From JBNJDJ01 sp051744845 (lineage in GTDB: Bacteria > Bacillota > Clostridia > Peptostreptococcales > Acidaminobacteraceae), in contig JBNJDJ010000003.1 of assembly GCA_051744845.1 (NCBI GenBank), forward strand, positions 13,506 to 77,505: 64,000 bases of DNA, written 5' to 3'. The notes under the pieces are model-generated. The model searched no databases and was not told where the DNA came from. It saw only the letters and a list, made by a program, of their open reading frames with translations. Numbering within the stretch: position 1 is the stretch's first letter; each line of letters opens with the position of its first letter. The position numbers and the translations under genes were made by a program. Shown here piece after piece: positions 17,400 to 25,924 of the stretch.

Positions 17400-18611
17400 T
17401 TAATCTATCATACAAAGATTAATAATAACATCTTTTGCTTTTATCATTGATTTAATTGGAATATACTCAAATTTGCCATGAAAATTATGTCCTCCAGTAA
17501 ATATATTTGGAGTAGGTAGACCCATATAAGAAAGTCTTGCTCCATCAGTTCCACCTCTTATTGGTTTAACTATAGGTTCAACACCTTCTTCTTCCATAGC
17601 TTTTTTTGCATTTTCAACAATTTCATAAACTGGTGTAATTTTTTCTCTCATATTATAATAAGAATCTTCTAGTTCTAAATCAATTATTTTTCTATCATAT
17701 TTTTCATTTAAATACTCACATGCATTTTTTATCAAAGTTTTCTTTTTATTAAACTTCTCTTTATCATGGTCTCTAATAATATAATGCATCTTTGTATTTT
17801 CAACGTCCCCATCCATATTTAATAGATGGAAAAATCCTTCATAATCTTGAGTATACTCAGGCCTATCAAATTCTGGTAATAAATTGTCTAATTCAAATCC
17901 AATTCTTAAAGAGTTAATCATTTTATTTTTAGCTGAGCCTGGATGGACATTTACTCCTTGAATATTTATATGTGCAGATGCAGCATTAAAATTTTCAAAT
18001 TGTAACTCACCTATTTCTCCACCATCAATAGTATAAGCATAATCAGCTCCAAATTTTTGAACATCAAATTTGTCAGCACCTCTACCAATTTCTTCATCAG
18101 GAGTAAAAGCTATTTGAATATTTCCATGTTTAATATCATTATCTATAATAAACTTCAAAGCTTCCATAATTTCACAAATTCCGGCTTTATCATCTGCTCC
18201 TAATAGTGAAGTACCATCAGTAACAATTAATTCTTGGCCTTTATAATTTAATATTTCTGGAAAATCTTTAGTTTTTAAAACAATATCTTTTTTTTCGTTT
18301 AATACAAAATCATTTCCATCATATTTATCAATAACAATTGGATTTATGTTTTTTCCATTAAATGATGGAGCAGTATCAACATGAGCAATAAAACCAATGT
18401 TTTTCATACTTTTATCAACATTTTTTTCTAAAGTAGCATATATATATCCATTAGAATCTAATTCAACATGATCCATACCTATTTCAATAAGATCTTTTTT
18501 TAAAATTTTCAATAAATCATATTGTTTCTCAGTACTAGGACAAGTTTCAGAACTTTCATTAGATTGTGTATCTATTTGGACATATTTTAAAAATCTTTCT
18601 TTCATTTCCAT
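17400..18611 (-). CDS. pepT: Peptidase T (tripeptidase)
   Basis: Cytoplasmic zinc aminopeptidase that releases the N-terminal residue from tripeptides; M20 family, 403 residues, normal length. Zinc and catalytic motifs: IGFIAHVDTAPSFNG (His and Asp ligands, about residues 75-85), TDGTSLLGADDKAGICEIMEAL, and AFTPDEEIGRGADKF with the catalytic and ligand glutamates. YAYTIDGGEIGELQFENFN and the final IRGGTDGARLS...GGHNFHG are diagnostic of PepT. Start at 18611 follows GGGGGA by five bases; a second ATG six bases later is possible. It overlaps the aminotransferase gene by ten bases and is last in the luxS-sbcDC operon. Confidence 0.96.
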   Translation of the reverse strand: MEMKERFLKYVQIDTQSNESSETCPSTEKQYDLLKILKKDLIEIGMDHVELDSNGYIYATLEKNVDKSMKNIGFIAHVDTAPSFNGKNINPIVIDKYDGNDFVLNEKKDIVLKTKDFPEILNYKGQELIVTDGTSLLGADDKAGICEIMEALKFIIDNDIKHGNIQIAFTPDEEIGRGADKFDVQKFGADYAYTIDGGEIGELQFENFNAASAHINIQGVNVHPGSAKNKMINSLRIGFELDNLLPEFDRPEYTQDYEGFFHLLNMDGDVENTKMHYIIRDHDKEKFNKKKTLIKNACEYLNEKYDRKIIDLELEDSYYNMREKITPVYEIVENAKKAMEEEGVEPIVKPIRGGTDGARLSYMGLPTPNIFTGGHNFHGKFEYIPIKSMIKAKDVIINLCMID

Positions 18612-19336
18612 ATATTCCCCCTTAAACTATCTTTTTTAACCTTTTTAAATTTTGCAATGATTTTTTTTATATTATTATTTTCAGATGAATTTAAAACAAA
18701 ATCTTCTATTTTATTTATTGGTAATATATCTATAGAAGTTCCTGTTAAAAATGCACCATCAAATATTTTTAATTCATTTAAATATATATCTTTTCTTTTA
18801 ATCTTTAAATTATTATTTTTTATTGTTTTAATTACATTTTTCATTGTAATACCTTCTAATACATCTTTAGACTTAGAAGTAAAAAAAGTATCACCTTTTA
18901 TAAATATAATATTAGATCTACTTCCTTCTAAAATTTTTCCATTTTCATCTACTAACAAAGCTTCAAAAACATTTTTTTCTTTTATTTTTTTATTTATTAA
19001 ACTTTTAAATTCATTATTTTTTAATTTTATATTAGGATTAATTCGTTTTTTATTTATAGTAATTATATCTATGCCTTGATCATACATTTTTTGATCAGGA
19101 TAATTTGATTTTATAGGAAATATAGAAATATTTGTATTTTCATCAACTTCAACTTTTATATTTTGATTTTCAATATTATTATCTTTTATTGTCTTTTTAA
19201 TTTCCTTTTTTAAATTTAAAACATCAATATTTTTATTAGTTATAAACTTTAAAGAAGACACTAGTCTATCTATATGTTCTTTTAAAAAAAGTGGTTTTTT
19301 ATCTATAATTCTAATTACTTCATAAATTACTTTCAT
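18602..19336 (-). CDS. Class IV (fold type IV) PLP enzyme, aminodeoxychorismate lyase-like
   Basis: A 244-residue PLP-dependent enzyme of the branched-chain aminotransferase / 4-amino-4-deoxychorismate lyase / D-amino acid aminotransferase superfamily. The substrate-facing N-terminal half contains LFLKEHIDRLVSSLKFI. The expected Schiff-base lysine is K111 in NNEFKSLIN. EALLVDENGKILEGSRSNIIFI and VLEGITMKNVIK, then GAFLTGTSIDILPI, are class IV hallmarks. The length fits PabC better than BCAT (about 340). PabC would release 4-aminobenzoate for folate, but neither pabA nor pabB is in the window, so a D-amino acid or other transaminase remains possible. It lies between sbcC (10 bases) and pepT (10-base overlap). 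Confidence 0.8.
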   Translation of the reverse strand: MKVIYEVIRIIDKKPLFLKEHIDRLVSSLKFITNKNIDVLNLKKEIKKTIKDNNIENQNIKVEVDENTNISIFPIKSNYPDQKMYDQGIDIITINKKRINPNIKLKNNEFKSLINKKIKEKNVFEALLVDENGKILEGSRSNIIFIKGDTFFTSKSKDVLEGITMKNVIKTIKNNNLKIKRKDIYLNELKIFDGAFLTGTSIDILPINKIEDFVLNSSENNNIKKIIAKFKKVKKDSLRGNIWK

Positions 19337-19346
19337 ATCTTCCTTT

Positions 19347-22151
19347 CTATAATTCTATAATATTTTCAGCCATTTCTCTAAAAGTATTATCATGAGTTAC
19401 TATTATTGATTGATCAATATCTTTTAAAATTATATTTAAAGAATCAGATAAACTATTTTTTCTTTCTTTATCTAAATTATTAGTAGGTTCATCGAATATA
19501 CAAAAATTTGAATTGCTTAATTCAGATAATAACGCCGACCTTATTGAAAGAGCAACTGCTACTTTTTCTCCACCAGATAACATATTGAAACTTATTTTAT
19601 TGTTTTTATCATACAAATATACTGCATATGATTTTTTATCATCATTTTCCCAAATGATTTGTTCAGACCTTCCTGTAATTTCTCTAAAATTTTCTGTAGC
19701 TTTAATTGCAATTTCTTTAAGCATATACTTCGCTACTTGTTTTCCCATTGAATTTATATTTTTTCTAAATTCCATAGTTAATTTTATCTTTTTATTTAAC
19801 TTATTTTCATTTTCTTTTAATATATTTAATTTATTAATTTTTTCTTTATATTTCTTTAGTTTCATTTGTAAAATCTTTTTTTGAGTTTTATATTCATTCA
19901 AAGTTTTTTGATAATTATTAATCTCTTCTTCAAATTTTTTGATTTTATCAACTAAAATACTAAATTCTTTTTTAGAAAACTCATTTTCATATTTTTTTAT
20001 TTCCTTTTTTATTTTTCCAATAGCATTATTAGTTTTTTCCAAACTATTATTATATTTTTCTAATTTCTTTTTATATTGCTCTACTTTTTTACTACTTTCT
20101 ATTGAACGAGAATATTTTAAATAATTTTCTTTTAAATTATTTAAATTAGATTTCTTATTACTAATTTCTTTTTCAATATTTTCTAAATCTTTCAATTTAG
20201 ACTTTAAAGTTTGAATTATATTTTCTAATTTAATAATATCATTTTTATTTTTAGATATCTTTTTATTATTATTTTTAATTTTATTTTTATATTCTATAAC
20301 TTTTTTTTCCTTAGTATTTATATCATTTTTCATTTCATTTAATTCATTTTTTAATTTTTCAATATTTATATTTTTCTTTTTAGTTTTTAATTCAACTACT
20401 TTTTCTTTTAAATCTTCAATTTCACTTTTTATATTATTTAATTCTATGTCTTCGCTAACTTCTAATTCTAAATTCTTTATTTTTAACTTAAGATTTTCTA
20501 ACTTTAAAACATCTTTTTCATATTCTTTTTTTTCATTATTATAGTTTTTCAAAGAAACTTTCAGTTCAGTTTTTTTATTATTAAATTTTTTTAATTTTTC
20601 ATCTATTAAATTATAATTATCTAATTTATTTTTTTGTAATTTTAATTTTTTATTTATTTTATCTTTTTTTTGTTCAAAGTATTCATTAACATTAAAAGAA
20701 GCAATATTTTTACACTCTTCATTTAAAAAAGGACAAATTTTATCTTTTAAAGCATCAAAAGCTTTCTTATTTTGCGAAATTAAAGTTTTTAAATAACTAA
20801 TTTTGTCTTCAATTTCTTTTTTTTCTTTAACTTTTTTATTTGATTTTTTAATACTTAAATCGATATTTTTAAGCTTTTTTTCAATTTCAGTTATACTAAA
20901 GTCTTTATTTTCAAATTTAGAAATATCCTTTTTTAAAAATTCAATTTCTTTTTCTAATTCATCTTTTTTTAAATTCACCTTATTTAATTTAGTTAATCTA
21001 TTTTGATTTATATCTATATCTTTTTTTATAGATTCTACTAATTTCTTTTGTTTTTCTATATCTATTTTCTTTTTAGATTGTTTGTTTTTTAATATTTTAA
21101 TTTCAGAATGAATATCTTTTATATTTTTATTATTATTAATATTATTATTTTCAAATAATTTAATATCTGATTTTAATTTTGATTTTTCTTGAATTAAATT
21201 ATTATGTTTTTCTTTTTCTGATTTTAAAACTTTAAGTTTATCATTTAATAAATCTAAACTTTTCTCAATTTCTTGATATTTTTTATAATCATCTTTAGTA
21301 TTCTTAATAATCTCTAAAGATTTTTTAGATTTTTCTAATTCTTTTTTTACTTCTTTGATATTTTCAATATTTAATTTCTTTAAATCTTTTTTAGAAGATA
21401 ATTTTTCTTCTGACTTTTCAATTTGATTTTTTATATTCATTAATTTTTCTTTTTTTTCTTTTTTAGAACTTAATAACTCTTTTTTATTTTTTATTTTATT
21501 TATTAAATCATCAATATTATCTTCAATTTTCTTTAAATCTTTTTCTATTTTTTTACCATCAATTAATTCACTTTTTAAATTATTAATAGAAGTTTCAACT
21601 TTTATTAATTTTTCTTTTAAATCTCTTTTATATTCTAAGCTAAAGTTTTGATATATCTCTCTATATATTTTAGTATCAAAAATTTCATTAAAAATAGATT
21701 CTCTTTTTTTAGAAGAAACACTAAAAATATCAATAATTTTATTTTGTTTTGCTAAAACAATTGATTCATATATTTTTTTACTATTATTGTTAAGCCCAGT
21801 TAATTTTTTTATCTTTTTTAAAATTAAATTTTTATCACTTATTTTATTTTTAAAATTACCTTTTTTATAAAAATTATAACTGTAATCTGATAAATCCTTT
21901 TTAACAATATAGTTATCAGAATCATTAGACTCAAATTCTACTTTTATATACGATTTAGATTTTCCTCTTTTAATTGCTTCTTTTTGAGTTGTCCTAAGTG
22001 GAGCATCAAACATTACTAAACCAACTGCTTCTAGTATTGATGATTTTCCAGAACCATTTTTTCCGATTAATAAATTAATCCCTTTAGAAAAATTAACTTT
22101 TAAATCTTCATGAACTCTATAATTTTTTAATTCAACAGAATTAATTTTCAT
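19347..22151 (-). CDS. sbcC: Exonuclease SbcCD ATPase subunit (Rad50-like)
   Basis: The SMC-like ATPase of the SbcCD nuclease, which opens and degrades hairpin and protein-blocked DNA ends. The 934-residue protein has the Walker A motif GKNGSGKSS (residues 30-38), two long lysine- and glutamate-rich coiled coils, and between them a hook with C473-P-F-L-N-E-E-C480. The C-terminal head has the signature NMLSGGEKVAVALSIR and Walker B FCIFDEPTNNLD. The hook is CX6C, not the usual CXXC of Rad50 and SbcC. The ATG at 22151 overlaps the end of sbcD by 11 bases, typical of sbcDC operons. Base composition is extremely AT-rich, in line with the coiled coil. Confidence 0.95.
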   Translation of the reverse strand: MKINSVELKNYRVHEDLKVNFSKGINLLIGKNGSGKSSILEAVGLVMFDAPLRTTQKEAIKRGKSKSYIKVEFESNDSDNYIVKKDLSDYSYNFYKKGNFKNKISDKNLILKKIKKLTGLNNNSKKIYESIVLAKQNKIIDIFSVSSKKRESIFNEIFDTKIYREIYQNFSLEYKRDLKEKLIKVETSINNLKSELIDGKKIEKDLKKIEDNIDDLINKIKNKKELLSSKKEKKEKLMNIKNQIEKSEEKLSSKKDLKKLNIENIKEVKKELEKSKKSLEIIKNTKDDYKKYQEIEKSLDLLNDKLKVLKSEKEKHNNLIQEKSKLKSDIKLFENNNINNNKNIKDIHSEIKILKNKQSKKKIDIEKQKKLVESIKKDIDINQNRLTKLNKVNLKKDELEKEIEFLKKDISKFENKDFSITEIEKKLKNIDLSIKKSNKKVKEKKEIEDKISYLKTLISQNKKAFDALKDKICPFLNEECKNIASFNVNEYFEQKKDKINKKLKLQKNKLDNYNLIDEKLKKFNNKKTELKVSLKNYNNEKKEYEKDVLKLENLKLKIKNLELEVSEDIELNNIKSEIEDLKEKVVELKTKKKNINIEKLKNELNEMKNDINTKEKKVIEYKNKIKNNNKKISKNKNDIIKLENIIQTLKSKLKDLENIEKEISNKKSNLNNLKENYLKYSRSIESSKKVEQYKKKLEKYNNSLEKTNNAIGKIKKEIKKYENEFSKKEFSILVDKIKKFEEEINNYQKTLNEYKTQKKILQMKLKKYKEKINKLNILKENENKLNKKIKLTMEFRKNINSMGKQVAKYMLKEIAIKATENFREITGRSEQIIWENDDKKSYAVYLYDKNNKISFNMLSGGEKVAVALSIRSALLSELSNSNFCIFDEPTNNLDKERKNSLSDSLNIILKDIDQSIIVTHDNTFREMAENIIEL

Positions 22152-23340
22152 CTTTTTCTCCTAACAAATATTCTAACATATAATCAAAATTATCTTTAAA
22201 TAACTCTGCTTCATTTTCACTTTGATATGTCTTTAATTTTTGTAAAGATTTTACAACTTTATCAGAGTCTTTTCTAAATTTATCCCATTCATTTATAATA
22301 CGTTTTTCTATTTCTAAATAGCTCAAATTTCTTTCAGTACTTTCTTCATATGAATTAATATATTTTATCTTAACAAAAACTTCTAAAGGATTTTTTGATT
22401 CATATATACTTTTTACCATATTAATATCTATAAACAAATCAGTAAATACTTTTAATTCAACAATCACTACTTTTTGTTTAAAATCAATTTTTTCACTTAC
22501 TCTTTCATTTAAAAATTCTATAAGTTCACCTTCATTATTACAGTTGATTTCATATTTTAAAGGTATAATCTCTCTTTTAGACGTTTCATGAAAATGATAA
22601 TCTAAATTTTCAGTATCATAAATAATAAATCCTTTATTTTGATTATATTCTTTTAAAATATTCCAGTATTCACTTGACCCAGGTAAAAAAAAGTATGGAT
22701 TCTCCTTTGGATATTTAAAATGTTGATGAAAATGTCCACCAGCAATATACTCAGATTTTTGTTTAAAAAGATCTATTGTTTCTTTATTTATTGTTCCTGG
22801 TAAAAAACTCGAATCAGCAATAGCAGTATGAACCATTACAATGTTTCTTTCATTTTTATCAATTTTTTGTGCTAAAGACTTCATAATTTTTTCAACTTGA
22901 TGTCCAGGATATCCTAATCCATAAAAATTTATACCTTTTATTTTTATTTTATCAAAAAAATAATTTTCTTTATCATCTTCAATATTAATCTTATATTCTA
23001 ATTTTTCTAATAACTCTTTACTTTCTAAATAACTAATCCAAGAGTTCATTTTATCTCCACTTTTAGACCTATCGTGATTGCCTTCAATTATTAAAACTCT
23101 TATATTTCTGTCTTTTAATTTATTTAAAGACTTTTCAGCTTTTTCTAATGTTTTTGGAATCAACTCTTTTTTATCAAAAAAATCTCCTGCAATTAAAAAT
23201 ACATCTACATCTTTTTTTATAGCTTGATTTACTATAAAATCAAATGATTTGAAATAATCTAAATATCTATTTTGAGAAAATTTTTCACTTCCAAAAGGTC
23301 TTTTTCCTAAATGAATATCTGAACAATGTAATATTTTCAT
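22141..23340 (-). CDS. sbcD: Exonuclease SbcCD nuclease subunit (Mre11-like)
   Basis: Manganese-dependent nuclease subunit of SbcCD, a calcineurin-like phosphoesterase of 399 residues (usual length). The metal-binding motifs appear in order: LHCSDIHLGK (residues 4-13), FLIAGDFFDKKE, LIIEGNHDRS, MVHTAI and IAGGHFHQHF. The C-terminal region (from about residue 260) corresponds to the capping domain that contacts SbcC. It lies 14 bases after the GIY-YIG/luxS gene and overlaps sbcC, so the three genes form one transcript. A second, related phosphoesterase of the YhaO type lies at 62-63 kb, so the organism appears to have two Mre11-like nucleases. Confidence 0.95.
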   Translation of the reverse strand: MKILHCSDIHLGKRPFGSEKFSQNRYLDYFKSFDFIVNQAIKKDVDVFLIAGDFFDKKELIPKTLEKAEKSLNKLKDRNIRVLIIEGNHDRSKSGDKMNSWISYLESKELLEKLEYKINIEDDKENYFFDKIKIKGINFYGLGYPGHQVEKIMKSLAQKIDKNERNIVMVHTAIADSSFLPGTINKETIDLFKQKSEYIAGGHFHQHFKYPKENPYFFLPGSSEYWNILKEYNQNKGFIIYDTENLDYHFHETSKREIIPLKYEINCNNEGELIEFLNERVSEKIDFKQKVVIVELKVFTDLFIDINMVKSIYESKNPLEVFVKIKYINSYEESTERNLSYLEIEKRIINEWDKFRKDSDKVVKSLQKLKTYQSENEAELFKDNFDYMLEYLLGEKDEN

Positions 23341-23354
23341 TTAACACCTCTTAA

Positions 23355-24083
23355 TTAATATTTCATTTGTTTTGCTTTTATATCATTCAATACATTTTCT
23401 AAATATCTTTTTGAATAATACTTAGCTATTTTTAAGTTTTGGTCTAAATAATTGCCACATTCTTTTGCATTTTCTCCAGGAATATCGCCTTCAAAATCAA
23501 CTATAAATTCAAACATATCTTTTACTAAAGGAACTATATCCTTAGATTCTAAATCATTTTTTATAATTAAATAAAATCCTGTTCTACATCCCATAGGTCC
23601 AAAATATATTATATCTTTACTATACTCTTCATGATTTCTTAAAAATGTAGCACCTATATGTTCTATAGTATGAATTGGTGCAGTATTCATAACTGGCTCA
23701 TCATTAGGTTTAGTTAATCTCAAATCAAAAGTTGTTAAAACTTCTTTTCCTAACGAATCTTTTCGAGATACATATAAACCAGGATCTAAATTCAAATGAT
23801 TTACTTCAAAACTTTCTATTTTATCCATAGAATTACTCCTTTCAAAATTTTTAATTAACTTTTTCTTTTTACTTTTAGTTAATTGTTTTATTGCATATTC
23901 TCTTTTCATTGCTTCAGATCTAGTACTATATTTTTTAAAGTATTTAACTTTAACCGGAAGTCTTCCACGTGTATATTTGGCTCCATTGCCATTATTGTGT
24001 TTTTTTACTCTCTTATTTAAATTTGTAGTCCATCCAGTATATAAAGTTTTATCACTACATTCTAAAATATAAACATAATTCAT
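23355..24083 (-). CDS. luxS: GIY-YIG nuclease domain fused in frame to LuxS (S-ribosylhomocysteine lyase)
   Basis: One 242-residue frame with two complete domains. Residues 1-85 are a GIY-YIG protein of the small YazA/YhbQ (UPF0213) type: NYVYILEC, LYTGWTTNLNKRV, AKYTRGRLPVKV and REYAIKQL. Residues 86-242 are a full-length LuxS of 157 residues. The LuxS active site is intact: H138-T-I-E141-H142 (HTIEHIGATFLR), catalytic C166 in GPMGCRTGF, and zinc ligand C209 in ENAKECGNY. LuxS cleaves S-ribosylhomocysteine to homocysteine and the autoinducer-2 precursor. No stop separates the domains, and an excellent ribosome site sits before Met86. Products may be the 242-residue fusion, a separate LuxS, or both. 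It heads the sbcDC-pepT operon. The start at 24083 follows AGGTGA. Confidence 0.93.
   Translation of the reverse strand: MNYVYILECSDKTLYTGWTTNLNKRVKKHNNGNGAKYTRGRLPVKVKYFKKYSTRSEAMKREYAIKQLTKSKKKKLIKNFERSNSMDKIESFEVNHLNLDPGLYVSRKDSLGKEVLTTFDLRLTKPNDEPVMNTAPIHTIEHIGATFLRNHEEYSKDIIYFGPMGCRTGFYLIIKNDLESKDIVPLVKDMFEFIVDFEGDIPGENAKECGNYLDQNLKIAKYYSKRYLENVLNDIKAKQMKY
23829..23842 (-). promoter_or_regulatory. Internal ribosome binding site for a separate LuxS product
   Basis: On the minus strand AAAGGAG (23836-23842) lies seven bases before an in-frame ATG at 23828. These bases also encode ERSNS of the fusion protein. Initiation here would give a 157-residue LuxS (23355-23828), the exact usual length of the free enzyme. 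Confidence 0.75.
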
Positions 24084-24099
24084 TAAATCACCTATTTTT

Positions 24100-24124
24100 A
24101 TTTTACCAAAAAAAATGGTATAAT
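24100..24124. promoter_or_regulatory. Back-to-back extended -10 promoters of the luxS operon and the CPBP gene
   Basis: Minus strand: TGGTAAAAT with its hexamer at 24100-24105. Plus strand: TGGTATAAT with its hexamer at 24119-24124. The two -10 elements are 13 bases apart as an imperfect inverted repeat, so each lies in the other's -35 region. The plus-strand start would be about 24131, only about ten bases before the ATG of the CPBP gene. Confidence 0.6.
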
Positions 24125-24140
24125 ACTAATGGTGATTTTT

Positions 24141-24800
24141 ATGAAAAAAGAATTTTTTGTAATATTTTTTACAATATTATTTATTTCTATTTTATACATG
24201 TTTGATCAAATATTCAAAATTAATTATCTTAATAAAGTAATCATAAAGCTAGTTTTAATGATTATTAGTTTTTTAATCTTAAAATTTATCTACAATTCTA
24301 AAATGAATTTTATTAAAATAAAAAATTTTAAAAATTATAAAAGTGGAATATATGTATCTGTTTTTACTTTTTTAATTATTTTTATTGGATTTTTTATTAT
24401 AAAAGATTTTTTAAATTTAACAAAAATTAAAAATGATTTTTTTTATAAATATAATCTGAAAGGTATTTCTTTTTTTATAGCTAGTTTTTATTTGATTTTT
24501 ATAAACGCACTTTTAGAAGAATATTTTTTTAGAGGCTTTATCTTACAAAATTTTAGAAATAAAAAATTTGCAAGTGTTTTTTCGGCATTATCTTTTTCAA
24601 TATATCATTTGGCTAATTTTATCAACTGGTTTTCAAATAAATTAATTTTAATCTTTCCGTTAATTGGTTTATTTATTGCTGGTTTATTATTTAATTTTTT
24701 AGCAAAAAAAACAAAGGATATATATAATTCATATATCCCTCATTTATTTGCTGATTTATCAATTGTTATTATAGGTTACTATATACTTTTTATATCTTAA
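24141..24800 (+). CDS. CPBP family intramembrane metalloprotease
   Basis: A 219-residue, very hydrophobic protein of the CPBP (CAAX protease / bacteriocin-processing, Abi) family. The active-site motifs are visible: LLEEYFFRGFIL (the EExxxR motif, about residues 126-137), then the histidine in SFSIYHLANF, and a third in YIPHLFADLS. Six to eight membrane helices are likely. The start is ATG 24141, six bases after GGTGA; an ATG at 24129 has no ribosome site and overlaps it. The family's bacterial members process peptides or protect against self-made bacteriocins in some cases; no bacteriocin gene is seen here. Its 3' end overlaps the converging DUF362 gene by 11 bases. Confidence 0.85.
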   Translation: MKKEFFVIFFTILFISILYMFDQIFKINYLNKVIIKLVLMIISFLILKFIYNSKMNFIKIKNFKNYKSGIYVSVFTFLIIFIGFFIIKDFLNLTKIKNDFFYKYNLKGISFFIASFYLIFINALLEEYFFRGFILQNFRNKKFASVFSALSFSIYHLANFINWFSNKLILIFPLIGLFIAGLLFNFLAKKTKDIYNSYIPHLFADLSIVIIGYYILFIS

Positions 24801-25854
24801 TTAAATCATATATCTTTTCGCCTAATCCAATTTTTTGACCATAATTTAATTGGATTTCTCCTACTGTATTTGGATGAACACTTTTAAATACATTTTTACC
24901 TTCTTCAGACTCTCCACTTACTAAATCAAATGAAGCCTGATCAATTGCTACAGGATCTGTACTTGCAAGTATCCCTATATCTTTAACTAAAGGTTTATCA
25001 CTCCAAGGAACACAGTCACAATTTGGTGTGATATCAACTAAAAAATTAATATATAAATTTTCTTTATTTTTGACTGATGCATAAGCATATTCAACCATTC
25101 TTTCATTAAATTCAGTTAACTCTGTTTTCCAATCAAGATAAATTGCATCAGTTGGACAGACTGTCATACATTCTCCACATCCAACGCATTTCTCTCTATT
25201 AATATTTGCTTTTTCATTTATCATTTTTATAGCACTAAAAGCACAAGATTCTATACATTGTTTACATCCAATACAATCTTCTTCATTAACAGTTTGATTA
25301 GTAGAATGTTGGTCACCTTTGCCAATAGGTGGTGCACATCCCATTGCTAGATTTTTAATAGCTCCACCAAATCCAGCCATTTCGTGACCTTTGTAATGAC
25401 TTAAAACTACCATTGAATCTGAATTAACAATCTCACCGGCAATATGACATTTATTAAAATGTTTCAAATCAACTTTTATATCTGTATAATTTTTCCCATT
25501 GATACCATCGGCAATAACTACTGGTGCATTAGTAACAATTGGTGTAAACCCGTGTTTATGGGCTATCTCTAGATGACTAGGCCCTTTTTTTCTAGGTCCA
25601 GTGTATAATGTATTTGTATCTGTTAAAAATGGTAATGTTTTTAAATCTTTTAACTTATCCACTATTGGTCTAACTAAAATTGGTCTTATGAAAGTATCTT
25701 TACCTTCTTCACCAAAGTGTAATTTAATAGCAATTAATTGTTCAGGGTTAATTTTAGATAAATACCCACTTTTAATTAATAACTTTTGGAGTTTTGCTTG
25801 CTTATTATTGCTTTTTGAATTTGATTTTAAATCTGTAAAATAAACTTTTGACAT
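24790..25854 (-). CDS. DUF362 domain protein with two [4Fe-4S] ferredoxin clusters
   Basis: A 354-residue iron-sulfur protein. The N-terminal DUF362 part (about residues 1-190) holds KLHFGEEGKDTFIRP, FLTDTNTLYTGPRK, LSHYKGHEMAGFGGAIKNL and AMGCAPPIGKG. Two ferredoxin motifs follow: CIGCKQCIESC (about residue 195) and CVGCGECMTVCP (about residue 222). The C-terminal section contains GILASTDPVAIDQASFDLV. Such proteins are common in strict anaerobes and are thought to be involved in electron transfer or in metal-cofactor chemistry; no reaction is established that I can name. The ATG has AAGGAGG upstream. No neighbour suggests a partner. Confidence 0.88.
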   Translation of the reverse strand: MSKVYFTDLKSNSKSNNKQAKLQKLLIKSGYLSKINPEQLIAIKLHFGEEGKDTFIRPILVRPIVDKLKDLKTLPFLTDTNTLYTGPRKKGPSHLEIAHKHGFTPIVTNAPVVIADGINGKNYTDIKVDLKHFNKCHIAGEIVNSDSMVVLSHYKGHEMAGFGGAIKNLAMGCAPPIGKGDQHSTNQTVNEEDCIGCKQCIESCAFSAIKMINEKANINREKCVGCGECMTVCPTDAIYLDWKTELTEFNERMVEYAYASVKNKENLYINFLVDITPNCDCVPWSDKPLVKDIGILASTDPVAIDQASFDLVSGESEEGKNVFKSVHPNTVGEIQLNYGQKIGLGEKIYDLIKI

Positions 25855-25890
25855 ATACCCTCCTTATAATTTATATATTTTTAGTATATC

Positions 25891-25920
25891 AAAAAAGGAT
25901 ATGTTTTTAAACACATCCTT
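25891..25920 (-). terminator. Terminator downstream of htrA
   Basis: On the minus strand AAGGATGTGTTT (25909-25920) pairs with AAACATATCCTT (25895-25906) with one mismatch, followed by a T-run. Confidence 0.75.
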
Positions 25921-25924
25921 AAAT

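Noticed and set aside
19500..21700. Open frames on the plus strand within sbcC.
   Set aside because: They read as Phe/Leu/Ser-rich antisense of a Lys/Glu-rich coiled coil, have no ribosome sites, and are not like the neighbouring genes.
23829..23843. A sequencing error or frameshift fusing the GIY-YIG and luxS genes.
   Set aside because: Both domains are in the same frame and joined by five codons that also form a clean ribosome site. A simple indel would have broken one of the domains. Only a stop-codon substitution error could explain it, which cannot be excluded by eye.
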